Positions 18,084 to 26,657 of a stretch of 64,000 nucleotides of DNA are shown piece after piece (position 1 is the stretch's first letter; each line of letters opens with the position of its first letter). The position numbers and the translations under genes were made by a program. The notes beneath the pieces are model-generated. The model saw nothing but the letters and a program-made list of their open reading frames with translations. It ran no database searches and was not told where the DNA came from. Source of the DNA: Chitinophaga sp. CF118. GTDB lineage: Bacteria; Bacteroidota; Bacteroidia; Chitinophagales; Chitinophagaceae. Location: assembly GCF_900112615.1 (NCBI RefSeq), contig NZ_FOMK01000003.1, forward strand, positions 186,001 through 250,000. Direction: 5' to 3'.

Positions 18084-19343
18084 TCAGATTACTTCTCTGA
18101 ACAGTACAATGCCATTATGCCCGCCAAACCCAAAGGTATTGCTCATGGCTACACGCACTTTCTTTTCTATAGCTTTTCCCAGCACGATAGGCATCGTTGC
18201 AGGAATAGTTTTGTCCAGTTCTGTTGTATTAATAGTAGGAGGTATAATGCCGTCCCTGATGCTTAGTATAGCAGCAATGGCTTCAATAGCGCCGGCAGCT
18301 CCCAACAGGTGACCTGTCATGGATTTGGTAGCGCTGATAGATAAGTTCTTAGGATTTTCTCCGAACAGTTTCATGATGGCAGAGATCTCACTCAGATCAC
18401 CTACTGGTGTAGAGGTAGCATGTGCATTCAGATAATCTACATCCTCCGGTTTCAATCCTGCTTCATTCAACGCATTCTGCATGGCTCTTAATGCACCCAG
18501 TCCTTCTGGATGGGTAGCCGTCATATGATAAGCGTCTGCTGTCATGGAAGCACCCACTACTTCTGCGTAGATATGAGCGCCTCTGGCTACAGCATGTTCA
18601 TATTCTTCCAGTACCAGGGCACCGGCACCTTCGCCCATAATAAAACCATCTCTGGTTACATCAAATGGTCTGGAAGCGGATGCAGGATCATCATTTCTGG
18701 CAGACATGGCCTTCATAGCACAGAAACCTCCTATAGAAGCCTCTGTTACAGGAGCTTCAGAACCACCTGTAATAATCACTTTCGCTTTACCCAGGCGGAT
18801 ATAATTCAGCGCATCCATAATAGCGGTATTGGATGTTGCACAGGCAGAAACGGTGGTATAGTTGATGCCCATAAGTCCGAAACGGATGGAGATCATACCA
18901 GAAGCCATGTTGGTAATGAATTTAGGCACAAAGAAAGGATTGAACCTCGGATTAAAACCACCCTGTGTATATTCTTTTACCTGTTCTTCAAATGTTTGCA
19001 TTCCTCCTTGTCCGGAACCCCATATTACACCACTGTCAAATGGATCCATTGTAGAAAAATCCAGTTTGGCATCGTCTACAGCCTGTTGTGCCGCAATCAG
19101 TGCATATTGTGTAAATGGATCAGTTTTACGGATGTCATTCCTGTCCAGCAAGGTGGTAGGATCATAATTCTTCAATTCACAGGCAAACTGTGTTCTGAAA
19201 CGTTCCGGATTAAATCGCGTGATACGGGCAGAACCACTGACACCGGTTTTAAGATTATTCCAGTAGTCAGCTACGTTGTTGCCTATAGGAGTAAGTGCGC
19301 CTAAACCGGTGATAACTGCTCGTTTTAACGTGTATGTTTCCAT
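18084..19343 (-). CDS. fabF: Beta-ketoacyl-ACP synthase II
   Basis: The 419-residue condensing enzyme elongates fatty acyl-ACP with malonyl-ACP in the cytosol. The thiolase fold carries the Cys-His-His triad: Cys168 in VSACATSN, His in NAHATSTPVGD (about 310) and His in SMTGHLLGAAG (about 346). GFGGHNG is near the C-terminus. The length is canonical for FabF. It lacks the usual acpP/rnc neighbours and lies 38 bases behind a TetR-family gene on the same strand. It may therefore be a second, regulated copy rather than the housekeeping one; that last point is inference. Confidence 0.92.
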   Translation of the reverse strand: METYTLKRAVITGLGALTPIGNNVADYWNNLKTGVSGSARITRFNPERFRTQFACELKNYDPTTLLDRNDIRKTDPFTQYALIAAQQAVDDAKLDFSTMDPFDSGVIWGSGQGGMQTFEEQVKEYTQGGFNPRFNPFFVPKFITNMASGMISIRFGLMGINYTTVSACATSNTAIMDALNYIRLGKAKVIITGGSEAPVTEASIGGFCAMKAMSARNDDPASASRPFDVTRDGFIMGEGAGALVLEEYEHAVARGAHIYAEVVGASMTADAYHMTATHPEGLGALRAMQNALNEAGLKPEDVDYLNAHATSTPVGDLSEISAIMKLFGENPKNLSISATKSMTGHLLGAAGAIEAIAAILSIRDGIIPPTINTTELDKTIPATMPIVLGKAIEKKVRVAMSNTFGFGGHNGIVLFREVI

Positions 19344-19381
19344 TCTCTATTGACTGATTGTTAGGTTTTCTGATTAAATGT

Positions 19382-19933
19382 TTATAAAAGATCGTTTAAT
19401 AATTGTCTGCTCATCTTATCGAACACTTCACTACCCATTACTCTTGATAAGAGAAGGGAGGCAAGCAGGTCGGATATTACCAACAAGGCCCTGTTATATG
19501 CTTCACCGTCAAAATGAAAAAGATCTCTGTTGCGCCCGTGTTCCAGACACAAAGTTGTCCACTCCAGTACATTCTCACTCATCTGCTGTACTTTTTCCTG
19601 CATAGGAGCTGGCAAGGTTTCATAATCAGGAGAAAGGGAACCCATCAGGCACACAAAGCCTTGCTTGCTTTTTTGATTGAAGGTATCAAATAAGAGTTGC
19701 AGTTGCTTATCTTCTGGTAAAGTAGCCCATTTTAGTTTATTGGTAGCTAATTTTTCTATTTCCTGCTCAATAACTGCGATTCCCAGATCGGCTTTTGATG
19801 GGAAATAGTAGTGTATTGCCGCATTTTTAATCTCCAGGGGATCAGAGATGTCCTTGTAACTGAAAGCATTAAACCCCCTGGTTTTAATCAGCCGGTCGGC
19901 CAGCTCAATAATTCTTTCTTTTGTGTCCTGCAT
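19382..19933 (-). CDS. TetR/AcrR-family transcriptional regulator
   Basis: I chose the ATG at 19933 (MQDTKERIIELADRLIKTRG), since the upstream extension has no family character and would cover the operator. The 183-residue protein has an N-terminal TetR helix-turn-helix (about 4-50; GFNAFSYKDISDPLEIKNAAIHYYFPSKADL) and a helical ligand-binding C-terminus. It is followed by fabF on the same transcript. A near-perfect palindrome at 19959-19980, just upstream of its start and between it and the divergent DinB gene, is the likely operator. It probably represses itself, fabF and perhaps the DinB gene. The effector is unknown; a fatty-acyl or xenobiotic ligand is possible. Confidence 0.85.
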   Translation of the reverse strand: MQDTKERIIELADRLIKTRGFNAFSYKDISDPLEIKNAAIHYYFPSKADLGIAVIEQEIEKLATNKLKWATLPEDKQLQLLFDTFNQKSKQGFVCLMGSLSPDYETLPAPMQEKVQQMSENVLEWTTLCLEHGRNRDLFHFDGEAYNRALLVISDLLASLLLSRVMGSEVFDKMSRQLLNDLL

Positions 19934-19958
19934 AAATAATATAGCATGGATCACAAAA

Positions 19959-19980
19959 TTACTTACTTGTAGGTAAGTAA
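19959..19980. promoter_or_regulatory. Probable TetR operator
   Basis: TTACTTACTT-GT-AGGTAAGTAA is a 10+2+10 inverted repeat with one mismatch, the usual size of a TetR-family site. It lies 26 bases upstream of the TetR start codon and 54 bases before the divergent DinB gene. Confidence 0.65.
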
Positions 19981-20033
19981 GCAAATTAAAATTTCCCTGG
20001 CATCTTTATTGGGGAATTGGGGTAAATTTTTTT

Positions 20034-20513
20034 ATGTCAAAAGCTAATAAGGAACTGGTAAAATCACTTAAAGAATTATTAACCGGCGGAAATGCACATG
20101 CTACTTTTGAAGATGCGGTAAAACAACTGCCTGCAAAACTGCGTGGGGTAGTACCGGATGGAATGCCTTATAGTATTTGGCAACTGGTAGATCATATTCG
20201 TATTACCCAATGGGATATTCTTGAGTTTTCGCGCGACCCCAAACATACTTCGCCATCCTGGCCGGAAGGCTACTGGCCTGAGAAACCGGAACCTCCCAGC
20301 GAAGCTGCCTGGAAAGATGCACTGCACCAGATCAAAAAAAATAATGAGGAATTCATTACCTTGCTTGAAGCTCCCGATGTTGACCTGTTTGCACCTTTTT
20401 CACATGGTGATGGGCAGCACCTTTTAAGGGAAGCCCTGCTGATCGGAGATCATACAAGCTATCATACAGGAGAGATCATCGTACTCAGAAGATTGCTGGG
20501 AGCGTGGAAATAG
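20034..20513 (+). CDS. DinB-like four-helix metal-binding protein
   Basis: This 159-residue member of the DinB/YfiT superfamily has the helix-1 segment WQLVDHIRITQWDILEFSRDP and the C-terminal signature GDHTSYHTGEIIVLRRLLG. The His residues in DHIR, GDH and YHTGE are the likely metal ligands. Relatives include thiol-dependent transferases (bacillithiol/mycothiol S-transferases, EgtB N-domain), but the substrate is unknown here. It is transcribed away from the TetR gene with the putative operator between them. The bases after its stop contain a diverged, in-frame copy of its last 26 codons. Confidence 0.85.
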   Translation: MSKANKELVKSLKELLTGGNAHATFEDAVKQLPAKLRGVVPDGMPYSIWQLVDHIRITQWDILEFSRDPKHTSPSWPEGYWPEKPEPPSEAAWKDALHQIKKNNEEFITLLEAPDVDLFAPFSHGDGQHLLREALLIGDHTSYHTGEIIVLRRLLGAWK

Positions 20514-20594
20514 GTTTTGCTGGCCGGAGATCATACCAGCTATTGTACGAAAGAGATCTTCAGATTAAGAAAATTACTGGTCGCATGGAAGTAA
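20514..20594 (+). pseudogene. Remnant duplicate of the 3' end of the DinB-like gene
   Basis: Translation in the same frame after the TAG stop gives VLLAGDHTSYCTKEIFRLRK, then LLVAWK and TAA. This aligns along its length with the real C-terminus LLIGDHTSYHTGEIIVLRRL. The repeat period is 81 bases (27 codons). One ligand His is replaced (YHTGE to YCTKE). It is best read as the tail left from a tandem gene duplication that collapsed. Read-through of the TAG would append it. Confidence 0.75.
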
Positions 20595-20616
20595 CCCTGT
20601 AACTATAAACCCTATT

Positions 20617-21801
20617 ATGGATATTGAACAACTAAGGGCGGACACGCCAGGCTGTAAAACGAAAGTACATTTCAATAATGCCGGATCTGCTTTAATGCCT
20701 GCTCCTGTGATACACGCAATACAGGATTATATTACACAAGAATCCCTGACGGGTGGATACGAACTGGCTGCCTTACGGGCTGCGTCCAACAATCGCTTTT
20801 ATGTTGCTGCTGGCCAGCTGATAAATACCGCTGCTCATAACATTGCTTTTACATCCAGTGCTACCAACTCTTTTGCAAGGGCATTATCCTGCGTCCCTTT
20901 TGAAAAAGACGATGTAGTAATAATTGCAAATGAAGATTATTCCAGCAATCAACTGGCTTTTCTATCATTACAACAAAGAATGGGAATCCGGTTGCTGCGT
21001 GCTGCCAGTTTGCCGGAGGGTGGAGTAGATGTAACAGATATGGAACGTCTGATCCGCCAGCATCATCCCAGGTTAGTATCATTGACGCATGTGCCTACAA
21101 ATTCAGGGTTGGTACAACCGATAGCGACTATTGGAAAGATATGCAGGGAACTGGATATTCCTTATCTCGTAGATGCCTGCCAGTCGGTGGGACAAATGCC
21201 CCTTGATGTGGAAGAGATCCAATGTGATTTTTTGTGTGTAACCATGAGGAAATTTCTTCGTGGCCCGAGAGGTGCTGGCTTTCTGTATGTGTCTGACAAC
21301 ATTCTGGAAAAGAAATGGTTACCGCTCTATATTGATATGTATGGTGCAGAATGGACGGGCAAAGACGTATTCGAACCGGTACGGGGTGCAAAACGTTTTC
21401 AGGACTGGGAACAACCATATGCCTTTCTGGCTGGTAGTCTTGCAGCTGTTGAATATGCTTTGCAGATCGGAATTCCTGATATAGCGGCACGCAATAAAGA
21501 ACTTTGCGATAAACTGAGACCCGCATTACAGGAATTACCTGGTGTACGGTTACTGGATAAAGGTGCAGAGTTGTCCAGCATCATTACATTGTCTGTTCCA
21601 TCTGTTAATTCAGACTGGTTACTGGATACTTTACGCAGGAAGAATATCAATACATCTGTCAGTACTCTTAGTGGTGCATTTATAGATTTTGAAAGTAAGG
21701 GAGTAGACTGGGCGTTGCGAATTTCTCCACATTATTATAATACAAATGAAGAGTGTGACATATTATTGGAAGCCCTAAAAGAAATCCTGCATAAAATTTA
21801 A
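20617..21801 (+). CDS. egtE: Class-V PLP-dependent lyase/aminotransferase, candidate EgtE
   Basis: The 394-residue fold-type I PLP enzyme of the aminotransferase class V (cysteine desulfurase/isopenicillin-N epimerase) group has VHFNNAGSALMP at its start, a His in the SLTHVPTNSG loop, cofactor Asp186 in YLVDACQS, and Schiff-base Lys212 in TMRKFLRGPRGAGFLYV. Its 3' end faces egtD across a shared terminator. EgtE, the C-S lyase that cleaves hercynylcysteine sulfoxide to ergothioneine, is a class-V PLP enzyme. The position beside egtB and egtD makes EgtE the best candidate. The function is inferred from context; a free-standing cysteine lyase or epimerase-like enzyme remains possible. Confidence 0.6.
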   Translation: MDIEQLRADTPGCKTKVHFNNAGSALMPAPVIHAIQDYITQESLTGGYELAALRAASNNRFYVAAGQLINTAAHNIAFTSSATNSFARALSCVPFEKDDVVIIANEDYSSNQLAFLSLQQRMGIRLLRAASLPEGGVDVTDMERLIRQHHPRLVSLTHVPTNSGLVQPIATIGKICRELDIPYLVDACQSVGQMPLDVEEIQCDFLCVTMRKFLRGPRGAGFLYVSDNILEKKWLPLYIDMYGAEWTGKDVFEPVRGAKRFQDWEQPYAFLAGSLAAVEYALQIGIPDIAARNKELCDKLRPALQELPGVRLLDKGAELSSIITLSVPSVNSDWLLDTLRRKNINTSVSTLSGAFIDFESKGVDWALRISPHYYNTNEECDILLEALKEILHKI

Positions 21802-21803
21802 TT

Positions 21804-21837
21804 AAAAAACCCGATACCATACGGCATCGGGTTTTTT
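21804..21837. terminator. Bidirectional terminator between egtE candidate and egtD
   Basis: A 12-pair stem AAAAAACCCGAT / ATCGGGTTTTTT gives a U-tract in both directions. It lies in the 54-base gap between the convergent stops. Confidence 0.85.
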
Positions 21838-21855
21838 AATATAAATTTATAAATC

Positions 21856-22851
21856 TTAACTACACAACCACAAGCAATCCACAAACCATTTCTTTGTATC
21901 AAAGAAATTAGCCACAGGTTTAAACCCGGAATGCATAGCCAGTGTTTCTGTTTCTGCAAGACTGTATTTCTGTGAAATTTCCATATACACAGGTTCATGC
22001 GTTGCAAAGTCAAAAGACTGTGTGCCGATATTTACCCTTTGATCTTCCAGGCTTACCAGGTAACTCTTACAGGCACCTGTGCCAGGATCATAAGTAGGGT
22101 AGTGTTCAAATTTAGTGAGATCAAAGTCTGCACCTAATTCGTTGTTAATACGCCGCAACAGGTTCAGATTAAAATCACGGGTGATACCTGCAGCATCATT
22201 ATATGCATTCAGAATAATCTGAGGATGTTTCTTCAGATCGAACCCGATGAGTAGTAAGTCGCCCGGTTGTAGGTGACGCCGCAACTGCCGGCAGAACTTC
22301 TTGGCTTCCGGAGGCGTGAAGTTTCCGATATTACCGCCCATACACAATACCACTTTGCTTTTTGCGGATAATATGTTAGCCTGATGCAGCATCTCAAAAT
22401 ACTCACCATTCAATCCGTGTAACTGCAGGGAAGGTAATTTACCCGGTAGTGTTTTTTCCAGCTGGTTAATAACGTTGCCGGATATATCAACAGGGTAATA
22501 GGTTACAGCCTTATTTGTTTTCTGTAATTGCTGTAACAGGTGAATTGATTTGGTAGCATCACCTGCACCCAGTTCTACCACATCAAAATGAGGGGTGTAG
22601 GTACGTATTGTCTGGCTGATTTTTGCAGACTGCTCCCGTAATATTTCCATCTCACAATTGGTGGGATAATATTCAGGACAGTGCATGATCTGCTGAAAAA
22701 GGTGATCCCCTTCCGCATCATAAAAATATTTGGAATCAAGATACTTATCTGTAGCTGAAAGTCCACGTATCACATCCTGGTAAAATACTTCCCTGGGCTC
22801 CTGTTGTTCAACACGTGCAGATAACGAATTTATTACGGTGGTGGTTGCCAT
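21856..22851 (-). CDS. egtD: L-histidine N-alpha-methyltransferase (ergothioneine biosynthesis)
   Basis: The 331-residue SAM-dependent enzyme trimethylates histidine to hercynine, the first step of ergothioneine synthesis. It carries the N-terminal FYQDVIRGLSATDKYLDSKYFYD, the SAM-binding VVELGAGDATKS (91-102), VLCMGGNIGNF and GDLLLIGFDLKK. This is the EgtD (Methyltransf_33) arrangement, with near-canonical length. It starts 7 bases after the egtB stop, so the two are translationally adjacent. It is the last gene of the minus-strand operon. Confidence 0.9.
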   Translation of the reverse strand: MATTTVINSLSARVEQQEPREVFYQDVIRGLSATDKYLDSKYFYDAEGDHLFQQIMHCPEYYPTNCEMEILREQSAKISQTIRTYTPHFDVVELGAGDATKSIHLLQQLQKTNKAVTYYPVDISGNVINQLEKTLPGKLPSLQLHGLNGEYFEMLHQANILSAKSKVVLCMGGNIGNFTPPEAKKFCRQLRRHLQPGDLLLIGFDLKKHPQIILNAYNDAAGITRDFNLNLLRRINNELGADFDLTKFEHYPTYDPGTGACKSYLVSLEDQRVNIGTQSFDFATHEPVYMEISQKYSLAETETLAMHSGFKPVANFFDTKKWFVDCLWLCS

Positions 22852-22858
22852 AACAATA

Positions 22859-24031
22859 TTATATTAGGTTAAATAAGTGCTGTTTTGCCAGCCTGATACC
22901 GGTAAACTGCCACCTTAAAGAAGGATGGAAAAAGTTCCGGTAGGTGATACGGCTGTGATTAGGAGGTGTTACCTCAGAACCACCACGCAATACCATCTGG
23001 CTTATCATAAATTTGCCGTTATATTCTCCAATAGCGCCAGGTGCTTTGGTAAAGCCGGGGTAGGGCAGGTAGGCACTTTCTGTCCATTCCCATCGTTGTC
23101 CCCATGATAATTGAGGCGCTGCTGCTTCCCATTCGAACTCTGTAGGTAACCGCATTCCTTTCCAGGCGGCATAAGCGGCAGCTTCGTAATAGCTGATATG
23201 ACAAACGGGTGCATCTGGTGTAACAGGTTGTAATCCCTGCCAGGTATAATGTTGCCATTGCCCATTCAACTGATGCCAGTACAGCGGAGCGGTTACCTGG
23301 TTTGTCTTTACCCAATCCCAGCCTTCTGCATGCCAGTGACGGAAATCGCTATAGCCGCCTGCTTCCATAAAGGCAAGGTATTCGGCATTTGTCACCAGCT
23401 TTGTGCTGATGGCATAATCCTGTAAGTATACAGAATGTCTTGACAGTTCATTATCAAAACAAAATCCTTTCCCTTCATGCCCAATCTGGTAAACACCTGC
23501 TGGCATAGAAAGAAAATCATCATCCCTGGAAGTATCCACTGGCGTACCTGCTTTGTTTTTATCGTAGGCAGGTAATAAGGGGTTATGTCCCAGGATATAT
23601 TTGATATCTGTATAGAGGAGTTCCTGATGTTGTTCTTCGTGGTTTAGTCCTAACACAATCAGTGTTTCCAGTTCCGGTGTAACAGGAGAATCCAGCAAAG
23701 TATGCATAGCATTATCCACATGCTCACGGTAACGCATCACATCTTCCACTGCTGGACGGCTCAGGTTACCACGGTCTGTGCGTACTACACGTGTACCTAC
23801 AGATTCGTAATAGCTGTTAAATACAAAATTGTAATCAGGATCAAACTCTGTATAACCCGGCAGGTGAGGCTTTAGCAGAAAAGTCTCAAAAAACCAGGTA
23901 GTGTGGCCGAGATGCCATTTCGGCGGACTAACATCCACTATTGGCTGTACTACGTAATCTTCTGTTTTGAGAGGCGCGCAGATATAAATAGATCGCTTCC
24001 TCACCGTTTCATAATCATTTCTAAGTTGCAT
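22859..24031 (-). CDS. egtB: Ergothioneine biosynthesis sulfoxide synthase
   Basis: The 390-residue non-haem iron enzyme joins hercynine to a thiol with O2 to give a sulfoxide. The N-terminal DinB_2-like helical domain supplies iron ligands His43 (PPKWHLGHTTWFFETF) and His131/His135 (NHEEQHQELL, the HX3HXE motif). The C-terminal formylglycine-generating-enzyme-like domain starts near 175 (MPAGVYQIGHEGKGFCFDNE) and contains MRLPTEFEWEAAAP. It is 7 bases ahead of egtD and 11 bases behind the permease-binding-protein gene. No egtA (gamma-glutamylcysteine ligase) or egtC is in the window, so the co-substrate may be cysteine itself; that is inference. Confidence 0.92.
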   Translation of the reverse strand: MQLRNDYETVRKRSIYICAPLKTEDYVVQPIVDVSPPKWHLGHTTWFFETFLLKPHLPGYTEFDPDYNFVFNSYYESVGTRVVRTDRGNLSRPAVEDVMRYREHVDNAMHTLLDSPVTPELETLIVLGLNHEEQHQELLYTDIKYILGHNPLLPAYDKNKAGTPVDTSRDDDFLSMPAGVYQIGHEGKGFCFDNELSRHSVYLQDYAISTKLVTNAEYLAFMEAGGYSDFRHWHAEGWDWVKTNQVTAPLYWHQLNGQWQHYTWQGLQPVTPDAPVCHISYYEAAAYAAWKGMRLPTEFEWEAAAPQLSWGQRWEWTESAYLPYPGFTKAPGAIGEYNGKFMISQMVLRGGSEVTPPNHSRITYRNFFHPSLRWQFTGIRLAKQHLFNLI

Positions 24032-24042
24032 ATACCTGGTGG

Positions 24043-25611
24043 TTAGTGATGCACTAAATATTTTGTAAGGTCGGAAATAGATGTAATGTTAAGCGTAACA
24101 GCCTGCTGCCTGCGCATCATTAAGGCATATGTATTATTGAAGCCGATAGGAGCCAGCCACCTGATATTAAACCGCCTGGTAAATTCTCCTGCAACATAAT
24201 CATATACTTTCTGATTATCTCCGATCAGGGAATCAACAACCGGCTGACCGGCCTGTAATAACACCAGCAAACCGGTGCCGGTATATTCCGGGTAAAGATC
24301 TATCTGACCATTGGTAAGTGCTTCAAAACAGATCTTAGTGCCTCCCAGGCCGGTCTTTGTAATAGCTTCTATATCAGTGTAGCCATTCACAAGCATCTTA
24401 TACATGTTAGCTAATATATACCCATCTCCAAATATTTTAGCACCAATACGAATACTTCCTTTAGTTCCATGTTTTTCCGGCTGCCATAAGTGACTGGCTA
24501 CCAGGAAATCTTTTGCTACCACTGCCGGATCCTGTTTCAGATAGTCCACCCGGTAGTTGAGCTCAGTCATAATACTATCATTAATTATACCAGACAATTT
24601 ATTCAGCACACTTGTCAGTTCCGGATACTTATCAAGAGTTTCCTGCCGTACAATAGGCGCCGCATAATAGGGTGGAAAAATGTGTTTATCATCTTTCAGT
24701 ACAATCAGGTCATATGCCTTTACACGCCCGTCCGTACTGCTTCCGCTAATTACATCCAGTTTCTTTTCATAAGCAGCCTTATACATTATCATATCACTGA
24801 TTACCACCGTCCGGATCTTTAGTCCGTAGATCTTTTTTAATCCCAGGTTACCATCTTTCCGGCCCATGAATTCCGGCGTAAAGCCTGCCACAAGCTGCGT
24901 ACCGTATACAGTTGGCAATAAGTAAAAAGACGATAATATCAGCAACAAAAAAGGGAATATGTACAAGCTTTTCTTAACCTTACGCAAATTGAGCCGTTGC
25001 ATCCTTGATAAAATCCAGTCAAAAATGATTGCCAGTAAGGCAGCAGGCACTGCACCTGCCAGGATCATATTGGTATTATTCAGAGCAATACCTCCGAAAA
25101 TGAATTCTCCCAGTCCACCAGCGGCAATATATGCTGCCAAAGTGGCGACCCCTACATTAATTACTGTCGCGGTGCGGATGCCTGCCAATAATACCGGCAT
25201 AGCCAGTGGAAGCTGTACTTTAAACAGGAGTTGCTGCTTACTCATCCCCATTCCTATGGCAGCGTCTGTCACGGTAGGATTCACCTGTTGAATACCAGTA
25301 TAGGTATTGCGGATAATTGGTAACAATGCGTAGAGGAATAGCGCAACGATGGCAGGTTGAGCACCTATGCCCAGCAATGGAATCATAAAACCCAGCAGTG
25401 CTATACTGGGTATGGTCTGTAATACCCCGGCAACACCGAGTACAGTACCTGCCAGTTTTTTCCTGCGTGTAATCAGGATACCGAGAGGTACACCTATCAG
25501 TACAGCCAGGAGTAATGAAATAAATGTTAGTCCGATATGCTGCAATGTTTGTTCCAGCAGCTTGCCGGATTGCTGTTGTACAAACTCAATGAAGCTCTGT
25601 TGTTCTTCCAT
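24043..25611 (-). CDS. egtU: ABC permease fused to substrate-binding protein, EgtU-like
   Basis: The 522-residue fusion has residues 1-210 as an OpuB/ProW-type permease (about five membrane helices; GVLQTIPSIALLGF, IQQVNPTVTDAAIGMGM). A further membrane helix at about 217-235 is followed by an OpuAC-type periplasmic binding protein from about 245 (GRKDGNLGLKKIYG, VISGSSTDGRVKAYDL, IRIGAKIFGDGYILANMYK, IDLYPEYTGTGL). This TMD-SBP fusion is the layout of EgtU, the ergothioneine importer described in Streptococcus pneumoniae and Helicobacter pylori. The start overlaps the ATPase gene by 26 bases, and egtB follows 11 bases after the stop. Glycine betaine or choline is the sequence-based alternative, but the egt context favours ergothioneine. 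Confidence 0.75.
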   Translation of the reverse strand: MEEQQSFIEFVQQQSGKLLEQTLQHIGLTFISLLLAVLIGVPLGILITRRKKLAGTVLGVAGVLQTIPSIALLGFMIPLLGIGAQPAIVALFLYALLPIIRNTYTGIQQVNPTVTDAAIGMGMSKQQLLFKVQLPLAMPVLLAGIRTATVINVGVATLAAYIAAGGLGEFIFGGIALNNTNMILAGAVPAALLAIIFDWILSRMQRLNLRKVKKSLYIFPFLLLILSSFYLLPTVYGTQLVAGFTPEFMGRKDGNLGLKKIYGLKIRTVVISDMIMYKAAYEKKLDVISGSSTDGRVKAYDLIVLKDDKHIFPPYYAAPIVRQETLDKYPELTSVLNKLSGIINDSIMTELNYRVDYLKQDPAVVAKDFLVASHLWQPEKHGTKGSIRIGAKIFGDGYILANMYKMLVNGYTDIEAITKTGLGGTKICFEALTNGQIDLYPEYTGTGLLVLLQAGQPVVDSLIGDNQKVYDYVAGEFTRRFNIRWLAPIGFNNTYALMMRRQQAVTLNITSISDLTKYLVHH

Positions 25612-26602
25612 GTACCCTTGTTTGCTTGTATTGTTTTACTGCATCCATTAATGCATTTGTGTTGAGCTCTGCTATACCATTGTCAAATTGAACGATAGTC
25701 ATCTCCCCGGCAGTTGTTTGTTCAAGGGCTTCCCAGCATGAGTTGCCGCCATTGAGAGGAACTGCTATTTTGAATTCGGGTGTCAGGTTGCTTTCTATAA
25801 CCCCGTTTTTTAGTTGATCGGTTCCTGTTAACCAGGGTCTGATATCTGCCAACTTCAGTGCTTTCAGTTCCAGTAGTAATCTTTGTTCGTGAAAGAAGGA
25901 GTGCACAAAATCATTTGCAGGTGCAAATAATAGTTCGGCTGGTGTACCTATCTGTTGAACAATCCCTTTATCCATCAGGCAGATGTAGGTGCCCAGTTCA
26001 AATGCTTCCTGCACATCATGAGTTACGATGATTACGGTTTTGCTGTGCACCTCATCGAGTGAGCGGAATTCCTTTCTCACACTGGCCCTCGTAACAGGAT
26101 CCAGTGCTCCGAATGGTTCATCCATCAGCAACACAGGAGGATCTGCGGCTAGTGCACGTGCAAGCCCTACGCGTTGTTGCTGTCCGCCACTCAATTGCTG
26201 AGGATAGGCATGCAGATATTCAGATACCGGTAGATGCAGCTTCTCCATCAGGATAGCTGTTCGGTCAATAATCCGTTTTTTGTCCCACTGCAGGAGTTCA
26301 GGTATGATAGCAATATTCTCTGCAACAGTGTAGTGAGGAAACAAACCGTTATCCTGGAGTACATATCCGATACCTCTTCTCAGTGTTTCCGGTTGCTGTG
26401 TAGTCACCGGTGTACCGTTAACATAAATGTTACCGCTGCTGGAGTCTGTCAGCCGGTTAATCATCCGTAGTGTTGTCGTTTTACCACTTCCGCTTGTGCC
26501 CAGTAATACCATCGTTTCTCCGGTGTTCACCTCAAATGAAACATTACTGACAACCGGCTTTCCGTTGGTGAATGATTTACTTACATTTTCGAGTCGTATC
26601 AT
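25586..26602 (-). CDS. egtV: ABC transporter ATP-binding protein, EgtV-like
   Basis: The 338-residue ATPase of the OpuA/ProV family has Walker A GTSGSGKTT, a Q-loop in GYVLQDNGLFPHYT, signature LSGGQQQRVGLARAL, Walker B VLLMDEPFGALD and switch His in VTHDVQEAF. A C-terminal extension of about 100 residues, too short for a full CBS pair, may regulate it. It energises the fused permease encoded by the overlapping next gene and is predicted to be the ergothioneine-import ATPase by context. It starts 55 bases after the flavoprotein stop, so it is probably on the same transcript. Confidence 0.75.
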   Translation of the reverse strand: MIRLENVSKSFTNGKPVVSNVSFEVNTGETMVLLGTSGSGKTTTLRMINRLTDSSSGNIYVNGTPVTTQQPETLRRGIGYVLQDNGLFPHYTVAENIAIIPELLQWDKKRIIDRTAILMEKLHLPVSEYLHAYPQQLSGGQQQRVGLARALAADPPVLLMDEPFGALDPVTRASVRKEFRSLDEVHSKTVIIVTHDVQEAFELGTYICLMDKGIVQQIGTPAELLFAPANDFVHSFFHEQRLLLELKALKLADIRPWLTGTDQLKNGVIESNLTPEFKIAVPLNGGNSCWEALEQTTAGEMTIVQFDNGIAELNTNALMDAVKQYKQTRVHGRTTELH

Positions 26603-26657
26603 AGGCCCTTATTGGGTATTTGAATACTCAGATTGTTACCCGCAAGTAAAATATAAC

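Noticed and set aside
19934..19984. Upstream start of the TetR gene
   Set aside because: It would translate through the operator palindrome, and the added residues do not fit the family.
24043..26602. Plain glycine betaine/choline (OpuB-type) transporter
   Set aside because: Sequence family fits, but the permease-binding-protein fusion and the directly following egtB-egtD favour ergothioneine; kept as the alternative.
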